Source: SXOA01 sp051004015 (GTDB lineage Bacteria; Planctomycetota; Planctomycetia; Pirellulales; Pirellulaceae). Taken from it: 16,836 nucleotides of DNA. The stretch's first letter is position 1, and every line of letters begins with the position of its first letter. Positions 6,632 through 14,762 of the stretch are shown one piece after another. The position numbers and the translations under genes are program-made. The notes beneath the pieces were generated by a model. It had not been told where the DNA came from. It saw only the letters and a list, made by a program, of their open reading frames with translations, and searched no databases. The stretch spans positions 1-16,836 of the forward strand of contig JBPCKT010000104.1 of the NCBI GenBank assembly GCA_051004015.1, written 5' to 3'.

Positions 6632-6699
6632 GACTGAGAGCCAACGGGCGATGGCGGCTCAAAGTCCAGATTGGCCGCGAGCGTTGCAAATGCGATCGC

Positions 6700-6731
6700 G
6701 GAGTCCTTTTGCCTCCTCGCTAGCGGACTCC
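6700..6731. repeat. 7-bp inverted repeat after the cyclase gene
   Basis: GGAGTCC (6700-6706) and GGACTCC (6725-6731) are perfect complements around an 18-nt loop, in the 194-bp gap between the cyclase and the exported-protein gene. There is no T-run after it, so it is at best a weak terminator or part of the next gene's leader. Confidence 0.35.
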
Positions 6732-6825
6732 CCCGGTGCTTTCCAGATACTCTGCCGTTTCCGGCACGCGGCGTGCATCTAAAGCCCTCTTCAGGACGGA
6801 GATGGAAATGGAGAGGGTGGCTGCC

Positions 6826-8013
6826 ATGTCAACTAACCGCGTATTCATTCTGTTGGGACTGTTCGTTTCCATTCCGACAACGACGCTGGCGCAGCTGCGA
6901 GTCAATTCTCCCGTGGCGGCGCCGGATCGAACAGCCGCATCCGGATCATCATCCAGTGCCTCGAAACCTAGTGCCTCGAAATCAGCCGCCACCGCCCCTG
7001 AGTTTCCACTCGTGGTTCGTATCGACAACTCGGCGCTAGATCCATTGCGGGAAAAGGATATCAACCGGCAGGGAACCGTCGACCGGATCGTGCTGGGGAC
7101 GCGAGCGATTGGCACAAGCTGGACGACGGGTGCGATTGACGTGGAGATGATTCCCGATCGGGATGATGCATCCTTCACGATTCGCTTTCTGGGAAAAACC
7201 CAGACCAAGACCACCGGGTCCAACGGACCGGCTCTCATCTACAGCAGAACCTTTACGGATTTTGAGTGTGCTCGCCGTGTGGTCTTTGATCCGCGGATTG
7301 GAATGGTGGCGGGGCCGTGCGTCAGCAGGGCACGAACGACCCTGGTTTACGACGGCTTTGGTTCGTCGGGCGGCGCTTTGGGGCGGCGGCTGGTGGCCCG
7401 CGTGGCCGAAAGGCGGGCCGGAGAGTCGTTTGAACAGGCCCGCGCCATCGCCCAGCGCGACAATGAAGCGGAAGTTCACCAGGCGTTCGAGAAGCGACTG
7501 GATGAGCAACTCGCGGGAATCAACCGGCGGCTGGACGTCGCCCGCTATGTGAACGCACTGTTTGGGCCGATGTCCAAGCCGCGATTGGCGACAAGGTCCA
7601 GCCAGAACAGCATCCTAATCGGCATCGGCAATGAGCAGAGCCCCGAGCGGTTGGTCACCTATCCACCCGAACGGGAGAAGCCCGCGCCCATCGAAGTGTG
7701 GGTCCACAACTCCATGCTCGGGCAGCGGCTAAGCGGCCTTGCCGCGATCGTGGAAAAAATCGACGACCGGGTGCTGCCTTCCGCGGCCCAGATGCAGGTC
7801 TTGCAGGTGATGTTCGGCGCCCCGCCGGAAGATCCCACGCAGAAGGTCGAAAACCAGTTTGACGTGGGGTTCAAGCAGGGCTGGTTTGTGATCGGAATGA
7901 AGAACGACTCGGTAACGCCGGCACCGGTGGCGGCAGCAGTTACATCTTCTTCCGCTCCGCCCTCGGGCGAACGACGTGCGTCACCAGGCCGACCTTCTCC
8001 AGAAGCTCGATGA
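6826..8013 (+). CDS. Exported protein of unknown function, 395 aa
   Basis: Residues 1-23 form a Sec signal peptide (MSTNRVFILLGLF..., likely cut after TLA), so the protein acts outside the cytoplasmic membrane. A Ser/Ala-rich linker follows at about 38-60. The rest is a mixed alpha/beta region (about 62-205, with repeated beta-strand motifs such as GTVDRIVLGTRAIGTSW), a helical segment rich in charged residues (about 205-255) and a C-terminal part around 280-365. The general pattern recalls a family of planctomycete secreted proteins without a known role; I cannot name a domain. The frame opens at 6736, but the start at 6826 places the signal peptide at the N-terminus and has GGAGAGG about 9 nt upstream. 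The last 74 bp overlap the convergent desaturase gene, so the S/P/R-rich tail is encoded antisense to that gene. Confidence 0.75.
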   Translation: MSTNRVFILLGLFVSIPTTTLAQLRVNSPVAAPDRTAASGSSSSASKPSASKSAATAPEFPLVVRIDNSALDPLREKDINRQGTVDRIVLGTRAIGTSWTTGAIDVEMIPDRDDASFTIRFLGKTQTKTTGSNGPALIYSRTFTDFECARRVVFDPRIGMVAGPCVSRARTTLVYDGFGSSGGALGRRLVARVAERRAGESFEQARAIAQRDNEAEVHQAFEKRLDEQLAGINRRLDVARYVNALFGPMSKPRLATRSSQNSILIGIGNEQSPERLVTYPPEREKPAPIEVWVHNSMLGQRLSGLAAIVEKIDDRVLPSAAQMQVLQVMFGAPPEDPTQKVENQFDVGFKQGWFVIGMKNDSVTPAPVAAAVTSSSAPPSGERRASPGRPSPEAR

Positions 8014-8959
8014 CAATGAAGATCAGGTCGAACTCCCACCAGCGGTGGCGGGTGTTGGCGGCGGAGGGGTCTTCGTGGTGATTGTTGTGCCAGCCTTCCC
8101 CGCTGCTGAGCAGGGCCACCAGCCAGTTGTTGCGGCTGTTGTCCTTCGTCTCATAGCTCCGATAGCCGAAGACGTGCGACAGCGAGTTCACCGACCAACT
8201 GATGTGCCAGACGCAGACCGTCCGCGCGATGCAGCCCCAGACCAGCCAGCTCAGGCCAAGCTGCACGCCGGCCATCAAGGTCCCGGAAAACAGGTATCCG
8301 GCGATGAAGCCCGCGACGTAATAGAGCAGCGCGTGGATGAGGTAAATCCAGACCGGCAGCAGCGAACGCTGCAACTTCATATAGAACGGATCGCGGAGGA
8401 TGTCGCGGGCGTAGCGGTCGAACGCGGAGGTGTTGCGGACGGCGGAGTTATCCACCAGCAGCCAGCCCAGATGGCTCCAGAAGAAATTGACGAGCGGGCT
8501 GTGGGGGTCGTCTTCGTGGTCGGATTCGTTGTGATGCTGCCGGTGCGTGGCCACCCAGCTCGCCGGCGCGTCCTCCATGCAGCAGAGGGCCACCATCACA
8601 AAAAAACGCTCGAGCCACAACGGGCAGCGAAACCCGCGATGCGTCAGCAACCGGTGGTAGCAGAGGTTGATGCCAATCCCGCCATAGAAATAGATTCCCG
8701 CCCACAGCAGCGCCGCCCCCGTCCAGCTAAAGAGCCAGGGCACGAACACCAGCAGCGCCGCCGCGTGCCCAATCAACAGCGGCACTGCATACCGCCAAAG
8801 AATCCGCCGCGAAACTTGCGCGGGATAGGGCAGGCGCTGGCCCGCGGCCAGGTCCAATGGAAACGAAACCGGAGGCGTAGGAATCGAAACCGGCGCAGGG
8901 CGAGTACTTGGCTCTGATCGGGCAACCGGCGGGGGGGAGAATTCGACAGACAACGACAT
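7940..8959 (-). CDS. Acyl-CoA (stearoyl-type delta-9) fatty acid desaturase, 339 aa
   Basis: An integral-membrane di-iron enzyme that introduces a double bond into acyl chains and so adjusts membrane fluidity. The three histidine boxes of the family are complete: HRLLTH (H102, H107), HRQHH (H139, H142, H143) and HNNHH (H291, H294, H295), with extra H252 and H262 as in the acyl-CoA desaturase group. Hydrophobic segments at about 57-98 and 202-250 form the membrane hairpins. A Pro/Ser-rich N-terminal tail (1-45) precedes them. Length is normal for bacterial members. No ferredoxin or reductase gene is adjacent. It appears monocistronic, with a gap of about 200 bp upstream. The 3' end overlaps the end of the convergent exported-protein gene by 74 bp. 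Regiospecificity cannot be read from sequence. Confidence 0.93.
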   Translation of the reverse strand: MSLSVEFSPPPVARSEPSTRPAPVSIPTPPVSFPLDLAAGQRLPYPAQVSRRILWRYAVPLLIGHAAALLVFVPWLFSWTGAALLWAGIYFYGGIGINLCYHRLLTHRGFRCPLWLERFFVMVALCCMEDAPASWVATHRQHHNESDHEDDPHSPLVNFFWSHLGWLLVDNSAVRNTSAFDRYARDILRDPFYMKLQRSLLPVWIYLIHALLYYVAGFIAGYLFSGTLMAGVQLGLSWLVWGCIARTVCVWHISWSVNSLSHVFGYRSYETKDNSRNNWLVALLSSGEGWHNNHHEDPSAANTRHRWWEFDLIFIVIELLEKVGLVTHVVRPRAERKKM

Positions 8960-9091
8960 ACGAAGCGCTTTCCGACGGGATGATGGGCAAGCGCGCCGCA
9001 GGCATCAAAGAAAAACGCCCGCTGGCCCTCGCCAAGGAGAATCATACCAGCCGCTGCCGATGTGGCGAGTAAATTCTGTGTTAAACCTCGC

Positions 9092-9120
9092 CCTTTTCAG
9101 AAAAAGGTTCCTGACCCTTT
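9092..9120. repeat. Hairpin CCTTTT/AAAAGG/CCTTT, REP-like or terminator
   Basis: CCTTTT (9092-9097) can pair with AAAAGG (9102-9107). AAAGG (9103-9107) can instead pair with CCTTT (9116-9120) around TTCCTGAC. Read on the minus strand, the second stem is followed by a short T-run and lies about 45 bp after the DUF4058 stop, so it may end that operon. The core AAAGG-TTCCTGAC-CCTTT also resembles short dispersed REP-type palindromes. Which is correct depends on genome copy number. Confidence 0.45.
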
Positions 9121-9162
9121 CAAACCGCGCAAGCTGCGAAAGATTTGCGGGGAGACAGCTAA

Positions 9163-9969
9163 CTAGACCTTACCGGCTTTACGCAGAATTTCCTCCGCCC
9201 AACTTGCCTCCGCCGATGGAAGCGAGGGTTCCAGGAGCTTTCGATAGTCCATGTTCCAGTAGCGGCCATTGCCGTACGCCCGCTCCACCAGCGGCTGCAG
9301 CTCCAAGATTGGTTCGCGATCCGCGATCCGCAGCGGAATGCCGATGGACTTCAACGGGGCTTCGAGGTTCATTCGGTAGAACTCTCTTCGCATTGGATCT
9401 ATTTGCCGCTCCACCGACGCCAGATAAGTCGGCAACGGCGGTCGAAGCCGCTTGATGAAGGCCAGCAGCAGCTCTCGATTTCCCTCGCGCGTCAAATCAA
9501 TCTCCACCAGATTGACCCTTGCCCGCCGGCATTCGCGCGCCTTGCGAAGGTACTGCTCGCGGCCGTCCTCGCTCAGCTTGTTGGTTGGACTGATGAATTC
9601 AATTACCGTGACAACCCGGCTCTGAGTCGAGGCATCGCGAATTTCGATGTACGTTTCGCTGATTGTCTCCGGAACCGTTTCCAGAGGCATGATTTCCGGC
9701 TCGGCGATGGCAACGGGCTCGCCTCCCGCGGCAGCTACTTCGCCCGCGGATTCGGTTTCGAAAACGCGCACGTCCGGATAACGACCCTGCCCGATGGCGA
9801 GTCCACCCTCATCAGCCAAGTAAACTCGCTCTTCCATCCGAGCACATAGGTCCGGCGGCAGTTGCTCCTGGAGTTGGTCGCAGGCGCCATTAACCAGCCG
9901 CGCATGGACATCCCGCCAATGGAATTCCAAAAACGGATCCATGCCGGGAAAAGGACTCTTCTGGTTCAT
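9163..9969 (-). CDS. DUF4058 family protein, 268 aa
   Basis: The N-terminal SPFPGMDPFLEFHWRDVH (5-22) is the signature of DUF4058, a family of unknown function found mainly in cyanobacteria, planctomycetes and related large genomes. Further family marks are the ERVYLA segment (47-52), YPDVRV (64-69), VIEFISPTNK (122-131) and VEIDLTREG (155-163). The E124...N130-K131 and E156-x-D158 pattern resembles the arrangement in Uma2-like PD-(D/E)XK nuclease folds; a nuclease role is a guess. Length is typical, with no signal peptide or membrane segment. It starts 38 bp after the DUF1501 stop on the same strand, so it may be read through from that operon, although DUF4058 genes usually appear as scattered single genes. 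Confidence 0.88.
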   Translation of the reverse strand: MNQKSPFPGMDPFLEFHWRDVHARLVNGACDQLQEQLPPDLCARMEERVYLADEGGLAIGQGRYPDVRVFETESAGEVAAAGGEPVAIAEPEIMPLETVPETISETYIEIRDASTQSRVVTVIEFISPTNKLSEDGREQYLRKARECRRARVNLVEIDLTREGNRELLLAFIKRLRPPLPTYLASVERQIDPMRREFYRMNLEAPLKSIGIPLRIADREPILELQPLVERAYGNGRYWNMDYRKLLEPSLPSAEASWAEEILRKAGKV

Positions 9970-10007
9970 CCCTCCATTCTACGCCCCGTCCGCCCCTTCT
10001 ACCAACG

Positions 10008-11492
10008 TCACGCCATCAGGCCTTCCACCACTTTCCCCCCCTGGTCCGTCAGCCTCATGCTCAGACCTTTATAGTTGACCGCGAGTTGCTTGTGGTCGAA
10101 GCCGAAGAGCCGCAGGATGGTGGCGTGGAAGTCGTTGATGTGGACGGGGTTTTCCACGGGGGCCCAGCCGAGCTCGTCGGTCTTGCCGTAGGTGAGGCCG
10201 GGCTTCACGCCGCCGCCGGCCATCCAGACGCTGAAGGCGAACGGATGATGGTCGCGGCCGACCTTCTCGGACATTTGTCCGTTCCGGTTCTCGGCCAGTG
10301 GCGTGCGGCCGAATTCGCCCGCGAAGACCAGTAGCGTGCTGTCGAGGAGTCCGCGCTGCTTCAAATCCTGGATAAGCGCCGCGAGCGGCTGGTCGGCCAT
10401 TCCGGTGCAGTAGTCGAGCTCGCCATCAATGTCGCTGTGGGCATCCCAGGAGGCATGGACCATCGTGACGAAGCGCACTCCCCGCTCCACGAGGCGGCGG
10501 GCCAGCAGGCAGTTGGTGGCGAACCGCTTGTAAACATCCGTCCCGGAACCGCGCCCCCCCTTCCCCTTCGGCTCGGGGCGGTTGACGCCGTACATGTCGA
10601 GCGTCTGCTGCGACTCCTGCGAGAGGTCCACCAGCTCCGGCGCGGCGGACTGCATCCGGAACGCCAATTCATACGAGGCAATGCGGCTGGCAATTTCAGG
10701 GTCCTGCAAGTCTTCCAAATGGCGGCGGTTAAGCGAGGCAATCGCCTCCAGGCCGCTTTTCTGCATTTCGGGCGTCACGCCGGGCGGATTCGCCAGGTTC
10801 AGAATCGGATCACCTTGGCCGCGAAAGAGGACGCCTTGATACGTGGAGGGCATGAAGCCGCTGCTCCAGTTGGAGACTCCGCCGCTGCCGCCGCGCCCGG
10901 CGGTGAGGACGACATAGCCGGGCAGGTTTTCCGACTCGCTCCCCAGCCCATACGTCAGCCATGAGCCCAGGCTCGGCCGGCCAAACCGCGGCACCCCGCT
11001 CATCATCATCAGTTGGGCCGGATGGTGGTTGAACGCATCGGTGTGCATCGAGCGAATGAGGCAGATGTCGTCCGCCTGCTTCCCCAAGTTCGGCAGCCAG
11101 TGGGAAAGCTCCATCCCGCACTGGCCGTGTTTCGTGAACTTGGCGCTGCTCCCCCACAGGACGGCCGTCTCCTTCTTGATGAATGCAAAGCGGACATTCT
11201 TGGTCATCTCGTCCGGCAGTTTTTGCTCGTGCAGTTCCTTGAGCTTCGGCTTGGGGTCGAAAAGGTCGATGTGACTGGGCGCGCCTTCGGGAAGAAAGAA
11301 GATGCAATTCTTGGCCTTGGGGGCGAACGGCGGTGCTTTGGGGGCGAGTGGATTGGCTACATCTTTTCCACGCTCGGAATCGTCGGCGAGCAGGCCGTCC
11401 TCCCGGAGCAGCGAGGCCAGCGCGAGCATCCCCAGGCCGGAGGCGCTGGAGGTGAAGAATTGGCGGCGGACAAGGTCGATGGGAGTGTTCAT
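10008..11492 (-). CDS. DUF1501 domain protein with Tat-like signal, 494 aa
   Basis: A member of the DUF1501 family, related to the alkaline phosphatase/sulfatase superfamily and greatly expanded in Planctomycetota. The N-terminus has RRQFF (9-13) followed by a hydrophobic stretch (GLGMLALASLL), consistent with export by the Tat route. Family motifs are EGAPSHIDLFDPKP (the usual form begins with GGPSH), RSMHTDAFNHHPAQL, GRPSLGSWLTYGLG, FAGEFGRTP, GRDHHP and INDFHATILRLFG near the end. Length is typical. It lies 12 bp downstream of the PSD1 cytochrome-domain gene on the same strand, the standard pair in this phylum, and the two proteins presumably act together in the periplasm. The substrate and reaction are not established; roles in degrading complex or sulfated polysaccharides have been proposed for such pairs. 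Confidence 0.95.
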   Translation of the reverse strand: MNTPIDLVRRQFFTSSASGLGMLALASLLREDGLLADDSERGKDVANPLAPKAPPFAPKAKNCIFFLPEGAPSHIDLFDPKPKLKELHEQKLPDEMTKNVRFAFIKKETAVLWGSSAKFTKHGQCGMELSHWLPNLGKQADDICLIRSMHTDAFNHHPAQLMMMSGVPRFGRPSLGSWLTYGLGSESENLPGYVVLTAGRGGSGGVSNWSSGFMPSTYQGVLFRGQGDPILNLANPPGVTPEMQKSGLEAIASLNRRHLEDLQDPEIASRIASYELAFRMQSAAPELVDLSQESQQTLDMYGVNRPEPKGKGGRGSGTDVYKRFATNCLLARRLVERGVRFVTMVHASWDAHSDIDGELDYCTGMADQPLAALIQDLKQRGLLDSTLLVFAGEFGRTPLAENRNGQMSEKVGRDHHPFAFSVWMAGGGVKPGLTYGKTDELGWAPVENPVHINDFHATILRLFGFDHKQLAVNYKGLSMRLTDQGGKVVEGLMA

Positions 11493-11504
11493 GGAAAAGG
11501 AGTC

Positions 11505-14500
11505 TTACTCGCGCGTGATAAACTCGTCCAAATTCAAAATCGCTCGACCCACGCTAATCCACGCCGCCAACTCCGCGGCGGGCGTTTCGGCAGGTGGCGT
11601 TTGGCTGCCGAGCAACGTGGTTGCCGCCTTGGCGTCCTTCGAGCAGAGCGCGAGCTGCTGCTGATACAGCGCGACGAGAGCGGCTTCTTCCCGACTGTCC
11701 GGTGAGCGGGCCAGGCACAGCTCAAACGTGTGCCGCACCCGCTGCCGGGTGACTTCGTCGCTGGTTGGGCCGGGCAATTCCCGCACCACGCGGCTGCCGA
11801 GGGCCTGGGCGGCTTCGACGAAGGCGGGGTCATTCCAAATCGTGAGGGCCTGCAGCGGCGTGTTGCTGGTCGTCCGGCGGACGGCGCACTCGTTGGAGTC
11901 CGGCGTGTCAAACGTCATCAGCATTGGGTAGGGCGAGGTCCGCTGAAAAAACGTGTACAGGCCGCGGCGATAGCGGTCCGCGCCCTTGCTCTCCGGCCAG
12001 TTCGCGCTGCCGGCGTAGGTGATGGTGGCATATTCCGTCGGCTGCGGCGGACGCACGCTCGGGCCGCCGATGCGGCTGGCAAAAAGGCCGCTGGCGGAAA
12101 GGGCCAGGTCGCGAATGACCTCCGCTTCCACCCGCCGCCGCGGTTGCCGGGCCAGCAGGATGTTCTCCGGATCACGCTCCGCCAAATCCCGCCGCATCCG
12201 CGCCGACTGCCGGTAAGTGTTTGTGCGCACAATCCGCCGATGCACCTGCTTCAGGCTCCAGCCGCGGCTGGCAAAGTCGCTGGCCAGCCAATCGAGCAGC
12301 TCGGGATGCGACGGTTTTTCCCCCTGCCTGCCAAAGTCGTCGCTGGTGGCGACCAGGCCGCGGCCAAAATGCTGTTGCCAGAGGCGGTTGACGGTAACAC
12401 GGGCGGGAAGCGGGTTGGCGGGATTGACCAGCCACTGAGCGAGGTCGAGGCGATTGGAACCAACCGTACCCGGCAACGCCGCAACCGTCTTCGCCTCCAC
12501 CGCATCTCCCTTTGCCAAAAAATCGCCGCGGAGGTGGATGTTGGTCACCCGCGGCTGGGGGAGCTCGACGACGGACTGGGCCTTCAGGTCGTCGGGGAAT
12601 TTCGGCGCTTTCGCCTCGTGGTCGGACGCTGCCTTGGCGAGTCTTGCATACTCGGCGTCCACAGTCTTGAAATAGTCGCCTATCTGCTTCTTCTCGGCCT
12701 CGATTCTTTGACCAGCATCCACGGCGAGCGCGGCGGCAACCTCCTGCGGCACCCCCTCCAACGGGACCGGTGCGGGAGCAGTCGTCACCGACAGCCGGAA
12801 GTGCCCCAGGTTGTGTGGCTCCGACTGGTTGTAAGTCTGGTCGAGCGTGATGCTGAGTTTCGTGCCGCCATCGTGGCCGAATGGTTCCTTCGCCTCGAAC
12901 ACCGCCACGTGCCGCTGGCCGACGTGCGGCACGACGGCCCAAAAATCCGCCGCGTTGTCGTTGATGGCCTGCTGAACGTCGCACTGGGCCTGGGAGAAAT
13001 CGGCAATTGCCTTAGCGAACGAAACTCTCGTTGCAGCCGCGTCACTGGCCGCCGGCCTCGCTTCGATGGCGAATGTGGAGAGCACAAAGTTGCCGTTAGT
13101 GGCCCGCCCCGGCCCCTTCGCCGGCAGCTTGTCGCCGGGAAGCACTTCCAACCTCACCGCCGTGATGCGCTCATTCCCTTTCAGCGCCGCTTCCAGGGTG
13201 TAAACATCGGACAGTTCATTCTTTCCGGAAACCAGCACGGACTTGTCCGGCTGCACATCGAGCTTGGCCCCGTGCTTCGACTTCGCGGAGGAGACTTCGA
13301 GCGTCTGCCAGACAACTGGGTTTTTCGCGGCGCTGGCCTCCCATTCCGCCTGCTTCCTGACGAAGTCCCCCTGCTCATACGCCTTCACCGCCGCCCGCAA
13401 TTCTTCCAGCTTCTTCGCGTGCTTCTCTTTATCGGCCGCCAGGAGCACGGCTGCTTCGGGGGTTGGGGCTTCGATGTTCTCCTCGTTAATACTGTTGAAA
13501 AAGGCGTACATTTGAAAATACTCCCGCTGGGTAATCGGGTCGTACTTGTGCGTATGGCACTGGGCGCAGCCGAGCGTGAGCCCGAGCCAGACCGTGCTGA
13601 CGGTGTTGGTCCGGTCCACGGTCTTTTTCACGCGGTCTTCTTCCGGGTCGGCTCCTCCCTCGGTGTTGTGCAGCGTGTTGCGGTGGAATCCGCTGGCAAT
13701 CTTCTGATCCTGCGTAGCTCCCGGCAACAAATCGCCGGCAATCTGCTCGATGGTGAATTGGTCGAACGGCTGGTCGGCGTTCATTGCGGCGATGACCCAG
13801 TCGCGGTATCGCCAGGCGAAGGGGCGCTTGCCGTCTTTCTCATAGCCGTCGCTATCGGCGTAGCGGGCCTGATCCAGCCAATGCCGCCCCCACCTTTCGC
13901 CATAATGAGGCGAAGCCAGCAGGCGGTCGATGAGCCGTTCGTAGGCATCGGGCTGCGTATCGGCCGCAAACTCGCGAACTTCCTCGGGAGAAGGAAGCAG
14001 GCCGATCAGGTCCAAGTACGCCCGCCGCAGCAGGGTCACTTTGTCAGTCGGCGGCGACGGCGCGATTCCCTCTTTCTCCAGTCGTGCCAGAATGAAGCTA
14101 TCGATGGGGGACGCCGGCCAGGCGGCGTCCTTCACCACGGGACTTGGAGCGGCGACGACTTTTTGAAACGACCAGTGCCGTGCGGCCAGTTTCGCATCAC
14201 CCCCGTCGGGCCAGTTCGCCCCTTGGTCAATCCAGGCGCGAATCAGCCCAATCTCCGCCGGCGTCAGCGGCTTTCCCTTGCCTTCCGGCGGCATCGGGCC
14301 AGTGTCTTTGTCGAGACCCGACACCAGCAGCACCAGCCGGCTCTCGGCGCTCTTGCCGGGCTTGAGGACCGCTCCGTTATCGCCCCCTTCCAGCGCCCGT
14401 TTCTTCACATCGAGCCGCAGGCCGGACTCTTGCTCTTCCGGCCCGTGACAGGAAAAACAGTTCTTCCGGAGGATCGGCTCAATCTGGCCAAAATCGACCT

Positions 14501-14615
14501 TTATTTCCGCGGCTGGTGGCAAGACGGCGTCTTGGCCCCGAGCGCTACGCAATCCTCCCCCGGCCGTCAGCAAGGCGCAGCCAATCAGCGCGATAAGGGA
14601 CGAATCACGCGGCAT
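11505..14615 (-). CDS. PSD1 protein: planctomycete cytochrome c, DUF1549, DUF1553; 1036 aa
   Basis: A large exported multidomain protein. A signal peptide (1-27, cut near ARG-QD) is followed by a c-type haem domain with C53-x-x-C56-H57 (NCFSCHGPEEQESG) and a probable distal ligand M108 in GPMPPEG. DUF1549 spans about 165-375, opening with SPIDSFILARLEKEGI and ending with a second CxxCH, C350-C353-H354 (LGCAQCHTHKYDP), which is normal for the family. A beta-rich insert at about 430-615 resembles a carbohydrate-binding-like module and contains GRATNGNFVLS. DUF1553 covers about 720-1025 (NRLDLAQWLVNPANPLPARV, the arginine-rich LARQPRRRVEAEVIRDLAL, and RRTTSNTPLQALTIWNDPAFVEAA split across its end). 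It is the first gene of an operon with the DUF1501 gene 12 bp downstream. A GAGGA lies 12 nt before the ATG. It is probably a periplasmic electron-transfer-linked enzyme; its substrate is unknown. Confidence 0.95.
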   Translation of the reverse strand: MPRDSSLIALIGCALLTAGGGLRSARGQDAVLPPAAEIKVDFGQIEPILRKNCFSCHGPEEQESGLRLDVKKRALEGGDNGAVLKPGKSAESRLVLLVSGLDKDTGPMPPEGKGKPLTPAEIGLIRAWIDQGANWPDGGDAKLAARHWSFQKVVAAPSPVVKDAAWPASPIDSFILARLEKEGIAPSPPTDKVTLLRRAYLDLIGLLPSPEEVREFAADTQPDAYERLIDRLLASPHYGERWGRHWLDQARYADSDGYEKDGKRPFAWRYRDWVIAAMNADQPFDQFTIEQIAGDLLPGATQDQKIASGFHRNTLHNTEGGADPEEDRVKKTVDRTNTVSTVWLGLTLGCAQCHTHKYDPITQREYFQMYAFFNSINEENIEAPTPEAAVLLAADKEKHAKKLEELRAAVKAYEQGDFVRKQAEWEASAAKNPVVWQTLEVSSAKSKHGAKLDVQPDKSVLVSGKNELSDVYTLEAALKGNERITAVRLEVLPGDKLPAKGPGRATNGNFVLSTFAIEARPAASDAAATRVSFAKAIADFSQAQCDVQQAINDNAADFWAVVPHVGQRHVAVFEAKEPFGHDGGTKLSITLDQTYNQSEPHNLGHFRLSVTTAPAPVPLEGVPQEVAAALAVDAGQRIEAEKKQIGDYFKTVDAEYARLAKAASDHEAKAPKFPDDLKAQSVVELPQPRVTNIHLRGDFLAKGDAVEAKTVAALPGTVGSNRLDLAQWLVNPANPLPARVTVNRLWQQHFGRGLVATSDDFGRQGEKPSHPELLDWLASDFASRGWSLKQVHRRIVRTNTYRQSARMRRDLAERDPENILLARQPRRRVEAEVIRDLALSASGLFASRIGGPSVRPPQPTEYATITYAGSANWPESKGADRYRRGLYTFFQRTSPYPMLMTFDTPDSNECAVRRTTSNTPLQALTIWNDPAFVEAAQALGSRVVRELPGPTSDEVTRQRVRHTFELCLARSPDSREEAALVALYQQQLALCSKDAKAATTLLGSQTPPAETPAAELAAWISVGRAILNLDEFITRE

Positions 14616-14703
14616 CGCTCTTTGGTCCTCTACGGCGGAATAGGCGGTAGGTGGGTGGTGGGACCGCCCTTGGCAGGTATTCTCTATTAAACCAGACGCT
14701 CCG

Positions 14704-14723
14704 GTAAATTCCTAGCAATTTAC
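14704..14723. repeat. AT-rich 7-bp inverted repeat between moeA and the PSD1 operon
   Basis: GTAAATT (14704-14710) and AATTTAC (14717-14723) are perfect complements around CCTAGC. It lies about 90 bp before the PSD1 start and 40 bp after the moeA stop. It could be an operator for the PSD1-DUF1501 operon. With no GC core it is a poor terminator. Confidence 0.4.
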
Positions 14724-14762
14724 GCCGAGCCGCCGCCAGGAAAACGCGATCCGGCAGACGCA

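Noticed and set aside
7976..8917. A 313-codon + strand frame opposite the desaturase
   Set aside because: Antisense shadow; the minus strand carries all three histidine boxes.
13533..13566. Second CxxCH motif in the PSD1 protein as an unusual extra haem site
   Set aside because: The LGCAQCHxHKYDP segment is a standard part of DUF1549 proteins, so it is not a novelty here.
11730..14690. A 986-codon open frame on the + strand opposite the PSD1 gene
   Set aside because: It is the antisense shadow of a high-GC gene; the translation has no family motif, while the minus strand has unambiguous haem, DUF1549 and DUF1553 motifs.
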